Assembly: GCF_011751885.2 (NCBI RefSeq)
Contig: NZ_CP061771.1
Span: forward strand, 2,542,001-2,606,000
DNA from: Salinibacterium sp. ZJ450
Lineage (GTDB): Bacteria > Actinomycetota > Actinomycetes > Actinomycetales > Microbacteriaceae
Length of the DNA: 64,000 nt
Direction of reading: 5' to 3'
Shown here: piece by piece, positions 1-8,679 of the stretch
How the letters are laid out: every line of letters starts with the position of its first letter
How positions within the stretch are numbered: position 1 is the stretch's first letter
Made by a program: the position numbers and the translations under genes
The notes under the pieces: generated by a model
Seen by the model: only the letters and a program-made list of their open reading frames with translations
Told to the model about the DNA's origin: nothing
Databases searched by the model: none

Positions 1-640
1 CCCACGCACCAGGGCCAGTGTTGGTGAATGTCAGCGTCATGGTTCGAGCAGCGCCCGTCGCGTCGAAGATTTCCACGTCTCGCACCAGTACGTCGCCCAC
101 GAGCGCGTCACCCGGCAGGTTGCCACCCATGGCCGCCGTCGTCGTCGGTGCCGCGGGTGCGATCGCCTCGAGCGGGAGGGCGATGTCGCCGACCGCTCCC
201 CCGGTGTTCACCGCGCCGCCGACCGCGGTCCAGCCCTGCACGATGGCGCCGTCGGGTGAGACCAGGCGGCCCTGCGCGTCGAAGTCGAACGAGCCGGCGC
301 GGGTGTACAGGGTCTCGCCGCCGAGGCTGGTGACGAAGAAGCCGTCGCCCGAGATCATCATGTCGGTGGAGCGGCCGGTGGCCTGGGCGGAGCCCTGCGC
401 GAAGTTCGTGGTGATGCCCGCGACCTGCACGCCGAGGCCGATCTGGGCCGGGTTGGTTCCGCCAACCTGGGCCTGCGGGGCTCCCGCGCCCTGGGTCATC
501 TGCGACAGGGTGTCCTGAAACTGGGTGGCGGAGCCCTTGAAGCCCGTGGTGTTCACGTTGGCGATGTTGTTGCCGGTGACGTCGAGCATGGTCTGGTGCG
601 AGCGAAGTCCGGAGATTCCGGAGTACAGGGAACGGAGCAT
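1..640 (-). CDS. flgE: Flagellar hook protein FlgE (3' end cut by window edge)
   Basis: Subunit of the external flagellar hook, exported by the flagellar type III system. About 213 residues are visible. The N-terminus MLRSLYSGISGLRSHQ followed by GNNIANVNTTGFKGS is the classic rod/hook N-terminal helix, and GDGFFVTSLGGETLYTRAG matches the FlgE/FlgF/FlgG core. The start ATG at 640-638 has an AAGGCGA-like ribosome site. It follows flgD by 34 bases, which favours FlgE over FlgG. The reading frame runs off base 1, so the C-terminal part is missing only because of the window. Confidence 0.93.
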   Translation of the reverse strand, partial: MLRSLYSGISGLRSHQTMLDVTGNNIANVNTTGFKGSATQFQDTLSQMTQGAGAPQAQVGGTNPAQIGLGVQVAGITTNFAQGSAQATGRSTDMMISGDGFFVTSLGGETLYTRAGSFDFDAQGRLVSPDGAIVQGWTAVGGAVNTGGAVGDIALPLEAIAPAAPTTTAAMGGNLPGDALVGDVLVRDVEIFDATGAARTMTLTFTNTGPGAW

Positions 641-674
641 GAGGTGTCGCCTTTCAGTTGAGGAGTCGAAAAAT

Positions 675-1100
675 TCAGGAAGCTGGTTTAGTGGTCACGC
701 CGGAGATCGTGTCGAGCGCGACATCCACTCCTCCGACGGTGACCTGCGGAACCGGCCCGGCGTAGGAGACGGCCGTGGCGATGCCGGTGGTCGAGACGCC
801 ATCGGCGTCGGTGTAGGTCACTTCCTGGCCGAGCAGCGCGGCCGCGGCGGTGCGCATCTGCAGCGAGAAGTTCTCTTCGTTGATGCCGGTCATGGCGGTG
901 AGCTGCTCCATCATGGCCAGCTGGGTGGTCTGCCCGATCATCTGGTTGGTGTCCATCGGCGAGGACGGGTCCTGATTGCGCAGCTGGGTGACCAGCAACG
1001 ACAGGAACACCTCGTTGTCCATCACCTGCTTGGGCGCCCGCTCGGGGGCGCTGGTGTAAATTCCGCCGCTGGTGGTGGCGGCTACCGCATCTACTGGCAC
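675..1100 (-). CDS. flgD: Flagellar hook capping protein FlgD
   Basis: Scaffold that caps the growing hook and allows FlgE to polymerise. The 141 residues carry the conserved block DNEVFLSLLVTQLRNQDP at about 28-45 followed by the M-x-x-Q-M-x-x-Q-x-x-Q pattern typical of FlgD N-termini. It is short compared with the enterobacterial protein of about 230 residues: the C-terminal FlgD Ig/Tudor part is reduced to one small beta-rich segment. It lies between fliK and flgE, the expected order, in the minus-strand operon. Confidence 0.93.
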   Translation of the reverse strand: MPVDAVAATTSGGIYTSAPERAPKQVMDNEVFLSLLVTQLRNQDPSSPMDTNQMIGQTTQLAMMEQLTAMTGINEENFSLQMRTAAAALLGQEVTYTDADGVSTTGIATAVSYAGPVPQVTVGGVDVALDTISGVTTKPAS

Positions 1101-1115
1101 TGTGGTCTCTTTCTC

Positions 1116-2696
1116 TCAGGCCATCACGTCGATGGTGGATGCCGCGCCGTACAGGGCGGCGGGGGTTGAGCTGTGTGGAGCGAGCTCGCTCGACTCGTGC
1201 CGGGCTGCGGACTCTGCGGTTGGTGCTCCGCGTCGCGCCGATGCGTCGCGTTGAGCGTCATCCTGCGCGTCGTTCTGCTCCGGCGGCTGATTCTCGGACG
1301 ACAGGTCGAGGCTGGCGTTCATGCCGGTTCCGGCGAGGTCGCGGCGCAGGTCGGGCATGATCGCCCGCAGCGAGTCACGGCCGAGGTCGTTCGGGGCGAA
1401 CAGCTCCATCCGCACGCCCTCGCCGGTGACGTGGGCGCGCACGGTGACCGGGCCCAGGTTGTCGGGCGTCACGGTGATGGTGAGCACATGGTCACCGCGG
1501 CCGGCGTTCGCCAGGCTGAACAGCGGCGTGGCGAGCTGGGTGTTGAGTGGCGCGGTCGGCGCGGGGGTGGCGGTCGGGCTGCTGGCGGATGGCGCAGCGG
1601 ATGCCGTCGGTTGCAGGGCGGGCGCCGGTGGCGGCACGGGGGCGCTGCTCGGCGCGGGGGCTGCGGCCTCCGCTGCCGGCGCGCCAGAGGTGGCGAATTG
1701 CTCGATGGCGATACCGGATGTCGCCGAGTGCGTCCCCTGCGGGAGAGGCTGGGCTGTGGCGACGGCGGATGTCGAGACGCCGACAGTCGATGCTGCGACC
1801 GGCAGCGGGGCAAGGTCCGCCGCTTGGTCGGCGGAGGTGGCGGTGGCGGTGGCGGTGGCGACACCCGACTGTGCGGTGGGCTGAGGGACGCCGCCCGCCG
1901 GACCCGATGGCTGCTCGCGAGGGGGCACGGCGAGCGCCTCAGAGACCGACGGGGGCGGCATGGGGGCCGCGGTATCCGCGGCCGCAGCTTCGGTAGTTGC
2001 AGCGGTTGCAGTGGCTTCGGTGGTTGCAGCGGTTGCGGCCTGAACGGCACCGGCGGCAGCAGTGGCTGCAGCAGCGGAAGTCGCGGCAGCGGCACCGGCG
2101 GCAGCAGTGGCTGCAGCAGCGGAAGTCGCGGCAGCGGCACCCGCGGAAGGGACCGGGGCAGCGACCGTTGACGCGGTGCTGGTCGCAACGATGCCGGTCG
2201 CCGCAGCGTCACTCGTAGCAAAGCCCGTCGCAGCGGTACCAGCCGAGGCGAGCCGATCCTCAGGGTTGGTGGTCCCCGCGGGGAGTGTTTGCTCGGCGAG
2301 CAGAGCTGCGGCCGAGGGGGCGGCGGCCTGCACGCCTCGCAGATCCGCGGAGCCGTCAGTGGCGGTGGCCGCGCTGCCGGGCCGGACATGGGTCGGCGCG
2401 TGGGAGAACGGGGCGGGCTGCGGGGTTCCTGCTGGTGCGCCGGCCGCGTCATCCATAGTCTCGCCTGTGTTCGGCTCGGGCGCGTCCCGCTCGGTGCGAC
2501 CGGACTGCTCGGTGCGGGCGGACTGCTCGGTGCGGGCGGACTGCTCGGTGCGACCGGTCGGGCGGGCGGTCCGCTCGCCACGCGCGCCGGTGAGGGCATC
2601 CTCGAAGGCGCTGCCGCTGGCGGGGTCAGCTTTCGCGGCGGCGTTTCGCGGCGCGACCGTCGGCGCGGCCGCGAGCACGTTCAAGCCGGCGTTCAT
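1116..2696 (-). CDS. fliK: Flagellar hook-length control protein FliK
   Basis: Secreted ruler protein that ends hook export and switches substrate specificity through FlhB. The 526-residue product has a very long low-complexity Ala/Thr/Pro linker (about residues 30-385) and a conserved C-terminal domain at about 390-475. The segment LTITVTPDNLGPVTVRAHV in it is the Flg_hook (FliK C-terminal) signature. The linker contains three TEQSAR/GR hexapeptide units and two identical 15-residue Ala-rich units. The start ATG at 2696 overlaps the stop of the NlpC/P60 gene (2693) by four bases, so the two are translationally coupled. Confidence 0.9.
   Translation of the reverse strand: MNAGLNVLAAAPTVAPRNAAAKADPASGSAFEDALTGARGERTARPTGRTEQSARTEQSARTEQSGRTERDAPEPNTGETMDDAAGAPAGTPQPAPFSHAPTHVRPGSAATATDGSADLRGVQAAAPSAAALLAEQTLPAGTTNPEDRLASAGTAATGFATSDAAATGIVATSTASTVAAPVPSAGAAAATSAAAATAAAGAAAATSAAAATAAAGAVQAATAATTEATATAATTEAAAADTAAPMPPPSVSEALAVPPREQPSGPAGGVPQPTAQSGVATATATATSADQAADLAPLPVAASTVGVSTSAVATAQPLPQGTHSATSGIAIEQFATSGAPAAEAAAPAPSSAPVPPPAPALQPTASAAPSASSPTATPAPTAPLNTQLATPLFSLANAGRGDHVLTITVTPDNLGPVTVRAHVTGEGVRMELFAPNDLGRDSLRAIMPDLRRDLAGTGMNASLDLSSENQPPEQNDAQDDAQRDASARRGAPTAESAARHESSELAPHSSTPAALYGAASTIDVMA
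2046..2135. repeat. Two perfect 45-bp tandem units inside fliK
   Basis: Bases 2046-2090 and 2091-2135 are identical, in frame, and encode two copies of a 15-residue Ala/Thr-rich unit in the FliK linker. Perfect identity suggests a recent duplication, or replication slippage that could vary linker length. Confidence 0.9.
2503..2556. repeat. Three 18-bp tandem units inside fliK
   Basis: Units at 2503-2520, 2521-2538 and 2539-2556. The first two are identical and the third differs near its end. They encode the hexapeptide series TEQSAR/TEQSAR/TEQSGR in the N-terminal part of FliK. Confidence 0.85.
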
Positions 2697-3424
2697 GCGT
2701 TGCGTCCCTTCACGAGGGCGGACTGTGCCGCGGCAATCAGGTCGCTCAGCGAGGCGCTTGACGGGTCAGTCATCCCAGTGAGCCCGCCGAGGCCGCCCGC
2801 GAGCCCGGTCAGTCCCGACAGCCCAGTCAGTCCCGAGGCCCCGGTCAGCCCGGAGACCCCGGCGAGGGCGGTGCTCTGCGGTGCGACATCAGCCGGCACA
2901 ATGCGTCGGATGGTGTCGATCTCGGACTCCGACATGTAGACGTCGACGATCTGCACGTCTTTGCCGGGGCGCGGCGCGTGCAGAAGCTTGTTGTCGCCGA
3001 GGTAGATGGCGATGTGGTCGCCACCGCGGCTGACGAGCAAGTCACCCGGCTTGGCCTCGGCGAGCGACGGCACCTCGGTGCCGATCTTCATCTGGTCCTG
3101 CACAACCCTGGGCACGTCGATGCCGAGATCGGCGAAGACCCGCTGCACCAGACCTGAGCAGTCCATGCCGGTGCTGTCTTCACCGCCGAACACGTAGGGC
3201 ACGCCGAGGTACTTCTGCGCGGCGGCGGTGACATCGGCGCCGGTGACCCCGGGGTTGTTGATCGTGCCGCCCGAAGCCGTGGCGGCAAGGGCGTCGGCGA
3301 ACGCGGTGGCGCTCGCGCTGGTACTGGCGGTCTTCACGGCTGGCGCGGTGACGGTGGGCGCCGACAACTGGGTGAGGGTCTGCTGGATCTGCTGCACGCG
3401 TCCGATCGCGTCGGTCATGGTCAT
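2693..3424 (-). CDS. NlpC/P60 peptidase in flagellar operon (probable rod-associated cell-wall hydrolase)
   Basis: Probable gamma-D-glutamyl/diamino-acid endopeptidase that opens peptidoglycan for the flagellar rod, replacing the muramidase part of FlgJ. The 243 residues show the NlpC/P60 core: Cys89 in GMDCSGLVQ, His137 in GGDHIAIYLG and His149 as third residue. No signal peptide is visible, so export through the flagellar system is plausible, as for FlgJ. The C-terminus has a run of GLTG/SGLTG repeats at about residues 188-215. The start ATG at 3424 overlaps the fliJ-like stop (ATGA). The function is inferred from family and position. Confidence 0.85.
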   Translation of the reverse strand: MTMTDAIGRVQQIQQTLTQLSAPTVTAPAVKTASTSASATAFADALAATASGGTINNPGVTGADVTAAAQKYLGVPYVFGGEDSTGMDCSGLVQRVFADLGIDVPRVVQDQMKIGTEVPSLAEAKPGDLLVSRGGDHIAIYLGDNKLLHAPRPGKDVQIVDVYMSESEIDTIRRIVPADVAPQSTALAGVSGLTGASGLTGLSGLTGLAGGLGGLTGMTDPSSASLSDLIAAAQSALVKGRNA

Positions 3425-3849
3425 CGGGCTGCCGCCGCCCGGTGCCAGGAGCCTGACGCGATCTCGTCGATCACGGTCTGCTCGGCGTGCAGGTCGTCGG
3501 CGGCGATGGCGAGGGCGTGTCTGGCCTCGAGCTTCTCTAGGCCGACGGTCGCCGCGCGTGCCGCGGTGAACGCCGACTCGGCGGCCGCGGCGTCCTCGGC
3601 CTGCTGCTGGCGGAGCGCCTCCAGGTCGGCGAGCATGCTGCGCGAGGCCGCCCGGGCCGCGGCGACCGCGTACAGCGTTGTGGTGTCGGTCGGGTCGGTG
3701 GGGGTGCCGCCGAGGGCGGTTCGCGCGCGCGCCTGTCGCGCCCCGCTCTCGTGCAGTCTGGCGTTCGCCGCGGCGAGGTCGCCGGCCGCGGCATCCTGTT
3801 GCAGGGTGCGCAAGCGCAGCAGTCCGGCGAGGGTAAAGGGTCGCGCCAT
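3421..3849 (-). CDS. fliJ: FliJ-like flagellar export protein
   Basis: Short 142-residue Ala/Arg-rich helical protein, predicted coiled coil over nearly the full length (heptad-like stretches at 15-120), the expected form of the ATPase stalk protein FliJ. FliJ proteins diverge strongly, so the call rests on size, coiled-coil character and position directly after fliI. The start ATG overlaps the fliI stop by one base (TGATG), and the stop overlaps the NlpC/P60 start (ATGA). Confidence 0.7.
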   Translation of the reverse strand: MARPFTLAGLLRLRTLQQDAAAGDLAAANARLHESGARQARARTALGGTPTDPTDTTTLYAVAAARAASRSMLADLEALRQQQAEDAAAAESAFTAARAATVGLEKLEARHALAIAADDLHAEQTVIDEIASGSWHRAAAAR

Positions 3850-5168
3850 CAGGCACCTCCGAGAGTGAGAGCGAGTCGGGCGAGCGAGTCCCAGGCCTTG
3901 TGGGTCGGAGTCTGGTCGTCCATCCGTTGTTGCAGAAAGGCGTTGATCGCGGTTTCGTGGTCGACGGCGGCGTCGACCAGCGGGTTGGATCCGCGCTGGT
4001 ATGCGCCGACGTCGAGCAGATCCTGCGCGGCCCGGCGGGCGGCGAGCGCCTTGCGCAGCGTCACCGCGAGCGCCCGGTGTTCGGGCGTGGTCACCCGGGA
4101 GGCGACCCGTGAGATGGAGGCGAGCGGGTCGACCGAGGGGAAGTGTCCGGAGACCGCGAGCTTGCGGTCGAGCACCACGTGTCCGTCGAGGATGGACCGT
4201 GCGGAGTCGGCGATGGGTTCGTTGTGGTCGTCACCGTCGACCAGCACGGTGTACATGCCGGTGACGGATCCGGTCTCGGCGGTGCCGGCGCGTTCCAGCA
4301 GCCGGGCGAGTAGCGAGAACGTCGACGGCGGGTAGCCGCGGGTGGCCGGAGGCTCCCCCACCGACAGCCCGATCTCGCGCTGCGCCATCGCGACGCGGGT
4401 GAGCGAGTCCATCATCAGCATCACGTGCGCGCCCTCGTCACGGAACGATTCGGCGATGCGGGTGGCGACAAATGCCGCACGCAGTCGCATCAAGGCCGGT
4501 TCATCGGATGTCGAGACCACCACGATCGACCGGGCGAGGCCCTCCGCGCCGAGGTCATCCTCGAGGAACTCGCGCACCTCGCGGCCGCGCTCCCCCACTA
4601 GGGCGATCACCGACACCTCGGCGTCGGTGCCGCGGGCGATCATCGAGAGCAAGGAGGACTTGCCCACACCGGATCCGGCAAACAGGCCCATCCGCTGCCC
4701 GCGCCCGACGGTGGTCAGCGTGTCGAGCACGCGCACGCCGGTCTGCAGGGGGGTGTCGATGCGGGTGCGCTGCATCGCCGGCGGGGTGTCGTTATCGAGC
4801 GACACCATGGTGCTCGCGCCGAGCGGGCCCTTGCCGTCGATCGGCCGGCCGAGGCCGTCGAGCACGCGTCCGAACAGGCTCGGCCCGGTCGGCACCAGCA
4901 TCGGGGTGCTCTTGGCCCGGGCGGGCGCTCCGGCGTTCACCCCGGAGAGACGGCCGAGCGGCATGCAGCGGATGCTGTCACGGGTGGTGGCGACCACTTC
5001 GGCGTCGACTCCGGGGCGTTCACCAATGGTGACGACGTCGCCGATGGCGCAGTCGAGGCCCGTGACCTCGAGCCCGAGGCCGACGATCGAGGTGACCGTA
5101 CCGACCCGTTCCGGGCGGGCCGCGAGCAGCGCGCCGCCGAACGCCTGGGGGCGGGGACGCCAGCTCAT
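3849..5168 (-). CDS. fliI: Flagellum-specific ATPase FliI
   Basis: Cytoplasmic ATPase that drives unfolding and delivery of export substrates to the FlhA/FlhB gate. 439 residues, normal length. The Walker A motif GLFAGSGVGKSSLL is at about 161-174 and the Walker B strand VMLMMDSLTRVAMA follows at about 250. The GERGREVREFLEDDL motif and the GEPPATRGYPPSTFSLL segment are typical of FliI/YscN and distinguish it from F1-beta. The stop overlaps the fliJ-like start by one base. The start overlaps the end of fliH. Confidence 0.97.
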   Translation of the reverse strand: MSWRPRPQAFGGALLAARPERVGTVTSIVGLGLEVTGLDCAIGDVVTIGERPGVDAEVVATTRDSIRCMPLGRLSGVNAGAPARAKSTPMLVPTGPSLFGRVLDGLGRPIDGKGPLGASTMVSLDNDTPPAMQRTRIDTPLQTGVRVLDTLTTVGRGQRMGLFAGSGVGKSSLLSMIARGTDAEVSVIALVGERGREVREFLEDDLGAEGLARSIVVVSTSDEPALMRLRAAFVATRIAESFRDEGAHVMLMMDSLTRVAMAQREIGLSVGEPPATRGYPPSTFSLLARLLERAGTAETGSVTGMYTVLVDGDDHNEPIADSARSILDGHVVLDRKLAVSGHFPSVDPLASISRVASRVTTPEHRALAVTLRKALAARRAAQDLLDVGAYQRGSNPLVDAAVDHETAINAFLQQRMDDQTPTHKAWDSLARLALTLGGA

Positions 5169-5776
5169 GCGTCCATCTCCCCGAGCAGGGCGTCGCGGGC
5201 GCGATCGAGGGCGGTCCCGATGCGGGCGTCGAGGTAGCCGTCGGGGAATTCGGTGATGGCGTCGCCCCGGCCGAGTGTGGGGTCGGCGACCAAGCTGACC
5301 GCGCCCTTCGCGCGCGTCGCTGCATCCAGTTCGGCCAGGTCGTCGGGGTTCATCCGCACCGAGCGAACCGTGTCGGGATCCACTGTGCCGAGCGCACGGT
5401 CGAGGGCTGCCCTCGCGGTGTTCTCGCCGTGGGCGAGTTCATAGCCGAGGATCGCCTCGGCGAGCTCGATCGCCGCGGCCGCCAGCGTATTCTGCGCGTC
5501 GATGACCACCGGCACGGTGCGGTCGTCGAGAGCCCGTGCCGCCATCGCCAGCACCGCGAGCGCGCGGGCGTTCTGTTCTTCGGCTCGCCGGATCGACGCT
5601 ACGGACTCCTGCTCCAGCCGGGCGCGCACGACGGCGGTGTCGGCCGCTGCGGCGCGCAAGCCTTCGGTGTAGCCGGCGGCGTGCCCGGCGGTGTGGGCCT
5701 GCGCCTGCAGCTTCTGCTCGTTCGAACCACGCAGCACGGGGTAGACCACCGGTGAGAAGGCGGTGTCAGTAGACAT
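5165..5776 (-). CDS. fliH: Flagellar assembly protein FliH
   Basis: Regulator and peripheral stalk of the FliI ATPase. About 203 residues, with an Ala/Gln-rich helical region (QAQAHTAGHAAGYTEGLR, GxxxG-like) and a C-terminal globular part containing AIELAEAILGYELA and VRMNPDDLAELDAA, as in the FliH/YscL family. I chose ATG at 5776, which overlaps the end of fliG and has GAGG six to seven bases upstream. ATG at 5782, two codons earlier, is possible. It overlaps fliI by four bases. Confidence 0.88.
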   Translation of the reverse strand: MSTDTAFSPVVYPVLRGSNEQKLQAQAHTAGHAAGYTEGLRAAAADTAVVRARLEQESVASIRRAEEQNARALAVLAMAARALDDRTVPVVIDAQNTLAAAAIELAEAILGYELAHGENTARAALDRALGTVDPDTVRSVRMNPDDLAELDAATRAKGAVSLVADPTLGRGDAITEFPDGYLDARIGTALDRARDALLGEMDA

Positions 5777-6785
5777 ACTCATCCTCGTCGGCCCGCTGCA
5801 CCGTGATCGCTCCCTGCGCCTCGAGATCGCGGATTGCACGCACGATCTCCGAGCGGGCATCTTCGACGTGCGACATCCGCATCGGTCCGGCCGACGCGAT
5901 CTCCTCGTCGAGGATGAGGCGGTTCCGCTCCGACAGGTTGGTGCGGATCTTCTCGATCACGGTGTCGGACGACCCCTTCATGGCGGTCGCCAGCACGCCG
6001 GTGTCGATACCGCGGAGCACCTGCTGCACATCGCGCGCCTCGAGCTTGACGATGTCGGCGAAGGTGAGCATGCGTGAGCGCACCTCCTCGGCCAGGTCGG
6101 GGTCACGCTCCTCGAGCGCCTCCAGCAGGGCGCGTTCGGTGGCGACATCCGCTCGGTTGATGATCTCGACCAGCGGCTGCACGCCGCCGACCACCTCGGC
6201 GGGTTCGTGGCTACCGACCACGGCGCCGGCGCGGAGTTTGAGGGTGTCGGCGACCACGGCCACCGCTTCCGGGGTGGCGCTGCCCATGGTGGCGATGCAC
6301 TGGGCAACGTCGGTGCGCACCGGGTCGATCAGCCCGCTGAGCACGGCGGAGGCGTGGTCGGGGCGCAGGTGGGCGAGCACCAGGGCAACGGTCTGCGGCA
6401 GTTCGCCGTCGACCAGGGTCTGCACCTGGCCCGGTTCCACAGTGTCGAGAAACTCGAACGCCTTGCCCGCCATCGACGACGCCACGCGGTCCATCACGCC
6501 GGCGGCACGCTCGGCGCCGAAGGATGCCTCGAGCAGCCCCACCGCGACATCGCGACCGCCGCGCGCGCCGTGTCGACCGTGTCGGGTGAGCTCGTAGAAC
6601 TCGGTCAGGGCCTGCTCGGCGAGGGTGGCGTCCACCCGGCGCAGCCGCACGATCTCGGCGGCGATGTCCTCTGCCTCAGATTCGCTGAACTGCTTCATCA
6701 CCGCGGCGGCGCGCTCGTGGGTCATGTTCATGAGCACCACGGCGACCTTCTGGGTGCCGGTCAGTTCGGTGATCGTCTGGTTCAT
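5766..6785 (-). CDS. fliG: Flagellar motor switch protein FliG
   Basis: C-ring protein that transmits stator torque to the MS ring. 339 residues, standard length. The N-terminal TGTQKVAVVLMNM (10-22) matches the FliF-binding domain. The middle has armadillo-like helices with AHLRPDHASAVLSGL. The C-terminal motor domain (about 235-330) contains FADIVKLEARDVQQVLRGID and charged helix residues. The start ATG overlaps the fliF stop by four bases. Confidence 0.97.
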   Translation of the reverse strand: MNQTITELTGTQKVAVVLMNMTHERAAAVMKQFSESEAEDIAAEIVRLRRVDATLAEQALTEFYELTRHGRHGARGGRDVAVGLLEASFGAERAAGVMDRVASSMAGKAFEFLDTVEPGQVQTLVDGELPQTVALVLAHLRPDHASAVLSGLIDPVRTDVAQCIATMGSATPEAVAVVADTLKLRAGAVVGSHEPAEVVGGVQPLVEIINRADVATERALLEALEERDPDLAEEVRSRMLTFADIVKLEARDVQQVLRGIDTGVLATAMKGSSDTVIEKIRTNLSERNRLILDEEIASAGPMRMSHVEDARSEIVRAIRDLEAQGAITVQRADEDEYVY

Positions 6786-8377
6786 ACCCGCTGCTTGTCA
6801 TCCATGAGCCCACGCAGGAACTCGGCGGTCTTCTCGGGGTCACGTTCGGCGAGGCTGCCGATCTCGGCGCGACGGCGGTCGAGGTCGGTGGGTGACGAAT
6901 CGATCGGCAGCGGCATGGTCGGCTCGAACTGGTCGTGCGCCGCCTCCAGCTCCATCTGCGCGGTCAGGGCGTCCAGTGCCGAGCGCGCCTCCTGCAGTTC
7001 GCCAAGGTCGACACTCTCCCGCTCCTGGCGGCGGGAGTTGCGGGCGTACAGCACGAGCGCGAGCACGATCGGCAGCACGATGGCCGCCGCGATTATCGCG
7101 GTGCGCACCACCGACATGAGCTGGTCCATGGCCGCGGCGTCTTCCGCGGCCTTCAGCGCGGCGGCTGCCTCTTCGGCGCCGGCCGTGTTGAACGGCATGA
7201 CTTCCACGGTCACCTCGTCGCCGCGGGCGGCGTCGATCCCGGCGGCCGCGGCGACCAGGGCAGACACGTCACCGACGCGGATGTCGCCGGCCACTTCTTC
7301 GTCGAGGGCAACCGACACGGTCTGCCGGGTGATGTCGCCGGCGGGGATGACCCGGGACTCTGTCACCTTGTTCACCGCGTTGTTGCGCGTGCTCTGCTCG
7401 GAGTTGAAGCTGCCTGCTCCGCCGGCACCGCCGGGTACGGCGATGTTGTCCGGTCCGAGCACGCCCGCGGTGGTGCCGCCGGTGCCCTCGTAGCTTTCCG
7501 TGTTGGTGGTCTCGTTCAGGGCCGGGGCGTTCTCGGGGTTGGTGAAGGTCTCTTCCACCCGCTCTGCCGATTCGTAGCTCATGTCGGCGGCGACCACGAC
7601 GGTGGCGTTGCCCGGGCCGACCACCTGGTCGAGCATGGCCTGCACTGATCCGCGCACGCGTTCTTCATAGTCGGAGGCCTGCTGGCCGGTGCCGCCGGTG
7701 GCGCCGACGCCCACCGCGGACAGCACCGTTCCGCCGGAGTCGATGACTGCCACGTTCGCGGGCTCCATGCCGTCGATCGACGCCGAGGTCAGGTGCACGA
7801 TCGCCTGCACCTGGTCGGTGCTGAGCATCACGCCGTTCTCGGTTTCAATGAAGACGGATGCCGTTGGCTCGGTGCGCTCGGAGACGAATACGGTCTCCTC
7901 GGGGATGGCCAGACGCACCGACGAGGTGCGCACCCCATCCAAGGCGGCGATGGTGGAGGCCAGTTCGCCCTCCAGCGCCCGCTTGTATGTGACCGACTGC
8001 TGGAACTCGGAGCTGGTGACCCCCATGTCATCCAGCAGCGAGTATCCGCCGCTGGATGCCGACGGGAGGCCGGCCGCGGCGGCCTTCAGCCGCTGGTCGT
8101 ACACGCTCTGTTCCGGCACCAGGATTGTGGCGCCGCCGTCGGTCAGCTCGTACGGGACGCCGTCGGTGCGCAGCTGCTCGACGATGGTGTTGGCGTCGGA
8201 GCCCTCGAGCCCCGAGAACAGGGGCGTGTACGACGGCCGGGCCATCCAGGTGCCGAGCGCCACGATGCCGAGCACGAGCACCGCCACACCGATGAGCGCG
8301 ATGGTGCGCTGCGCGACCGTGAAATCCCGGATCGTCGCGCCGAGCCGGCCGAAGAAGGAGGTGACCTGGCGGGGCAT
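6782..8377 (-). CDS. fliF: Flagellar MS-ring protein FliF
   Basis: Forms the MS ring in the cytoplasmic membrane around the export gate. 531 residues, with one membrane segment near the N-terminus (about 24-46) and another near the C-terminus (about 430-452, IIAAAIVLPIVLALVLYA). The YscJ/FliF ring-building motif region is seen in YTPLFSGLEGSDANTIVEQL. The C-terminal tail after the second segment, which binds FliG, is acidic and Arg-rich. fliE ends exactly at its start (one-base overlap). Confidence 0.97.
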   Translation of the reverse strand: MPRQVTSFFGRLGATIRDFTVAQRTIALIGVAVLVLGIVALGTWMARPSYTPLFSGLEGSDANTIVEQLRTDGVPYELTDGGATILVPEQSVYDQRLKAAAAGLPSASSGGYSLLDDMGVTSSEFQQSVTYKRALEGELASTIAALDGVRTSSVRLAIPEETVFVSERTEPTASVFIETENGVMLSTDQVQAIVHLTSASIDGMEPANVAVIDSGGTVLSAVGVGATGGTGQQASDYEERVRGSVQAMLDQVVGPGNATVVVAADMSYESAERVEETFTNPENAPALNETTNTESYEGTGGTTAGVLGPDNIAVPGGAGGAGSFNSEQSTRNNAVNKVTESRVIPAGDITRQTVSVALDEEVAGDIRVGDVSALVAAAAGIDAARGDEVTVEVMPFNTAGAEEAAAALKAAEDAAAMDQLMSVVRTAIIAAAIVLPIVLALVLYARNSRRQERESVDLGELQEARSALDALTAQMELEAAHDQFEPTMPLPIDSSPTDLDRRRAEIGSLAERDPEKTAEFLRGLMDDKQRV

Positions 8378-8679
8378 CAGGCCTGCATCCTCATGATCTC
8401 GTTGAACGCGTCAACGCCCTTGTTGCGAACCGCGGCGACCAGCTCCAGGGTGACCGCGGCCTGAGTGGAGGCGAGCGTGGCCGTGTGGATGTCGGTGAGG
8501 TCGCCGGTGACGGCCTTGATCGAGAGCTCGTTCGAGGTGGCCTGCAGCTGCTGCAGGTTGTCGACGGCGCCGGTGAGCGCGGTCGCGAACCCGGTGCCAT
8601 CCGTCGCCTGGACGCTCTGAGTGGTGGGCAGGTAGCCGGTGCCGGTGACCCCGGATACGGGGGTGATGGAGAAGGGCAT
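8377..8679 (-). CDS. fliE: Flagellar hook-basal body protein FliE
   Basis: Small rod-MS ring junction protein. 100 residues, normal size. The C-terminal half has the conserved helical pattern DIHTATLASTQAAVTLELV followed by RNKGVDAFNEIMRMQ, the FliE signature (K/L..V.AY.EIM.M). It overlaps flgC and fliF by one base on each side, inside the flgB operon. Confidence 0.95.
   Translation of the reverse strand: MPFSITPVSGVTGTGYLPTTQSVQATDGTGFATALTGAVDNLQQLQATSNELSIKAVTGDLTDIHTATLASTQAAVTLELVAAVRNKGVDAFNEIMRMQA

Noticed and set aside
1173-2171. Long open frame opposite fliK (332 residues)
   Set aside because: Gly/Arg-rich shadow frame of a low-complexity gene; no ribosome site or known domain, while fliK has its conserved C-terminal domain.
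2046-2556. Tandem repeats considered as a CRISPR array
   Set aside because: Units are adjacent without spacers and lie in frame within fliK; no cas genes in the window.
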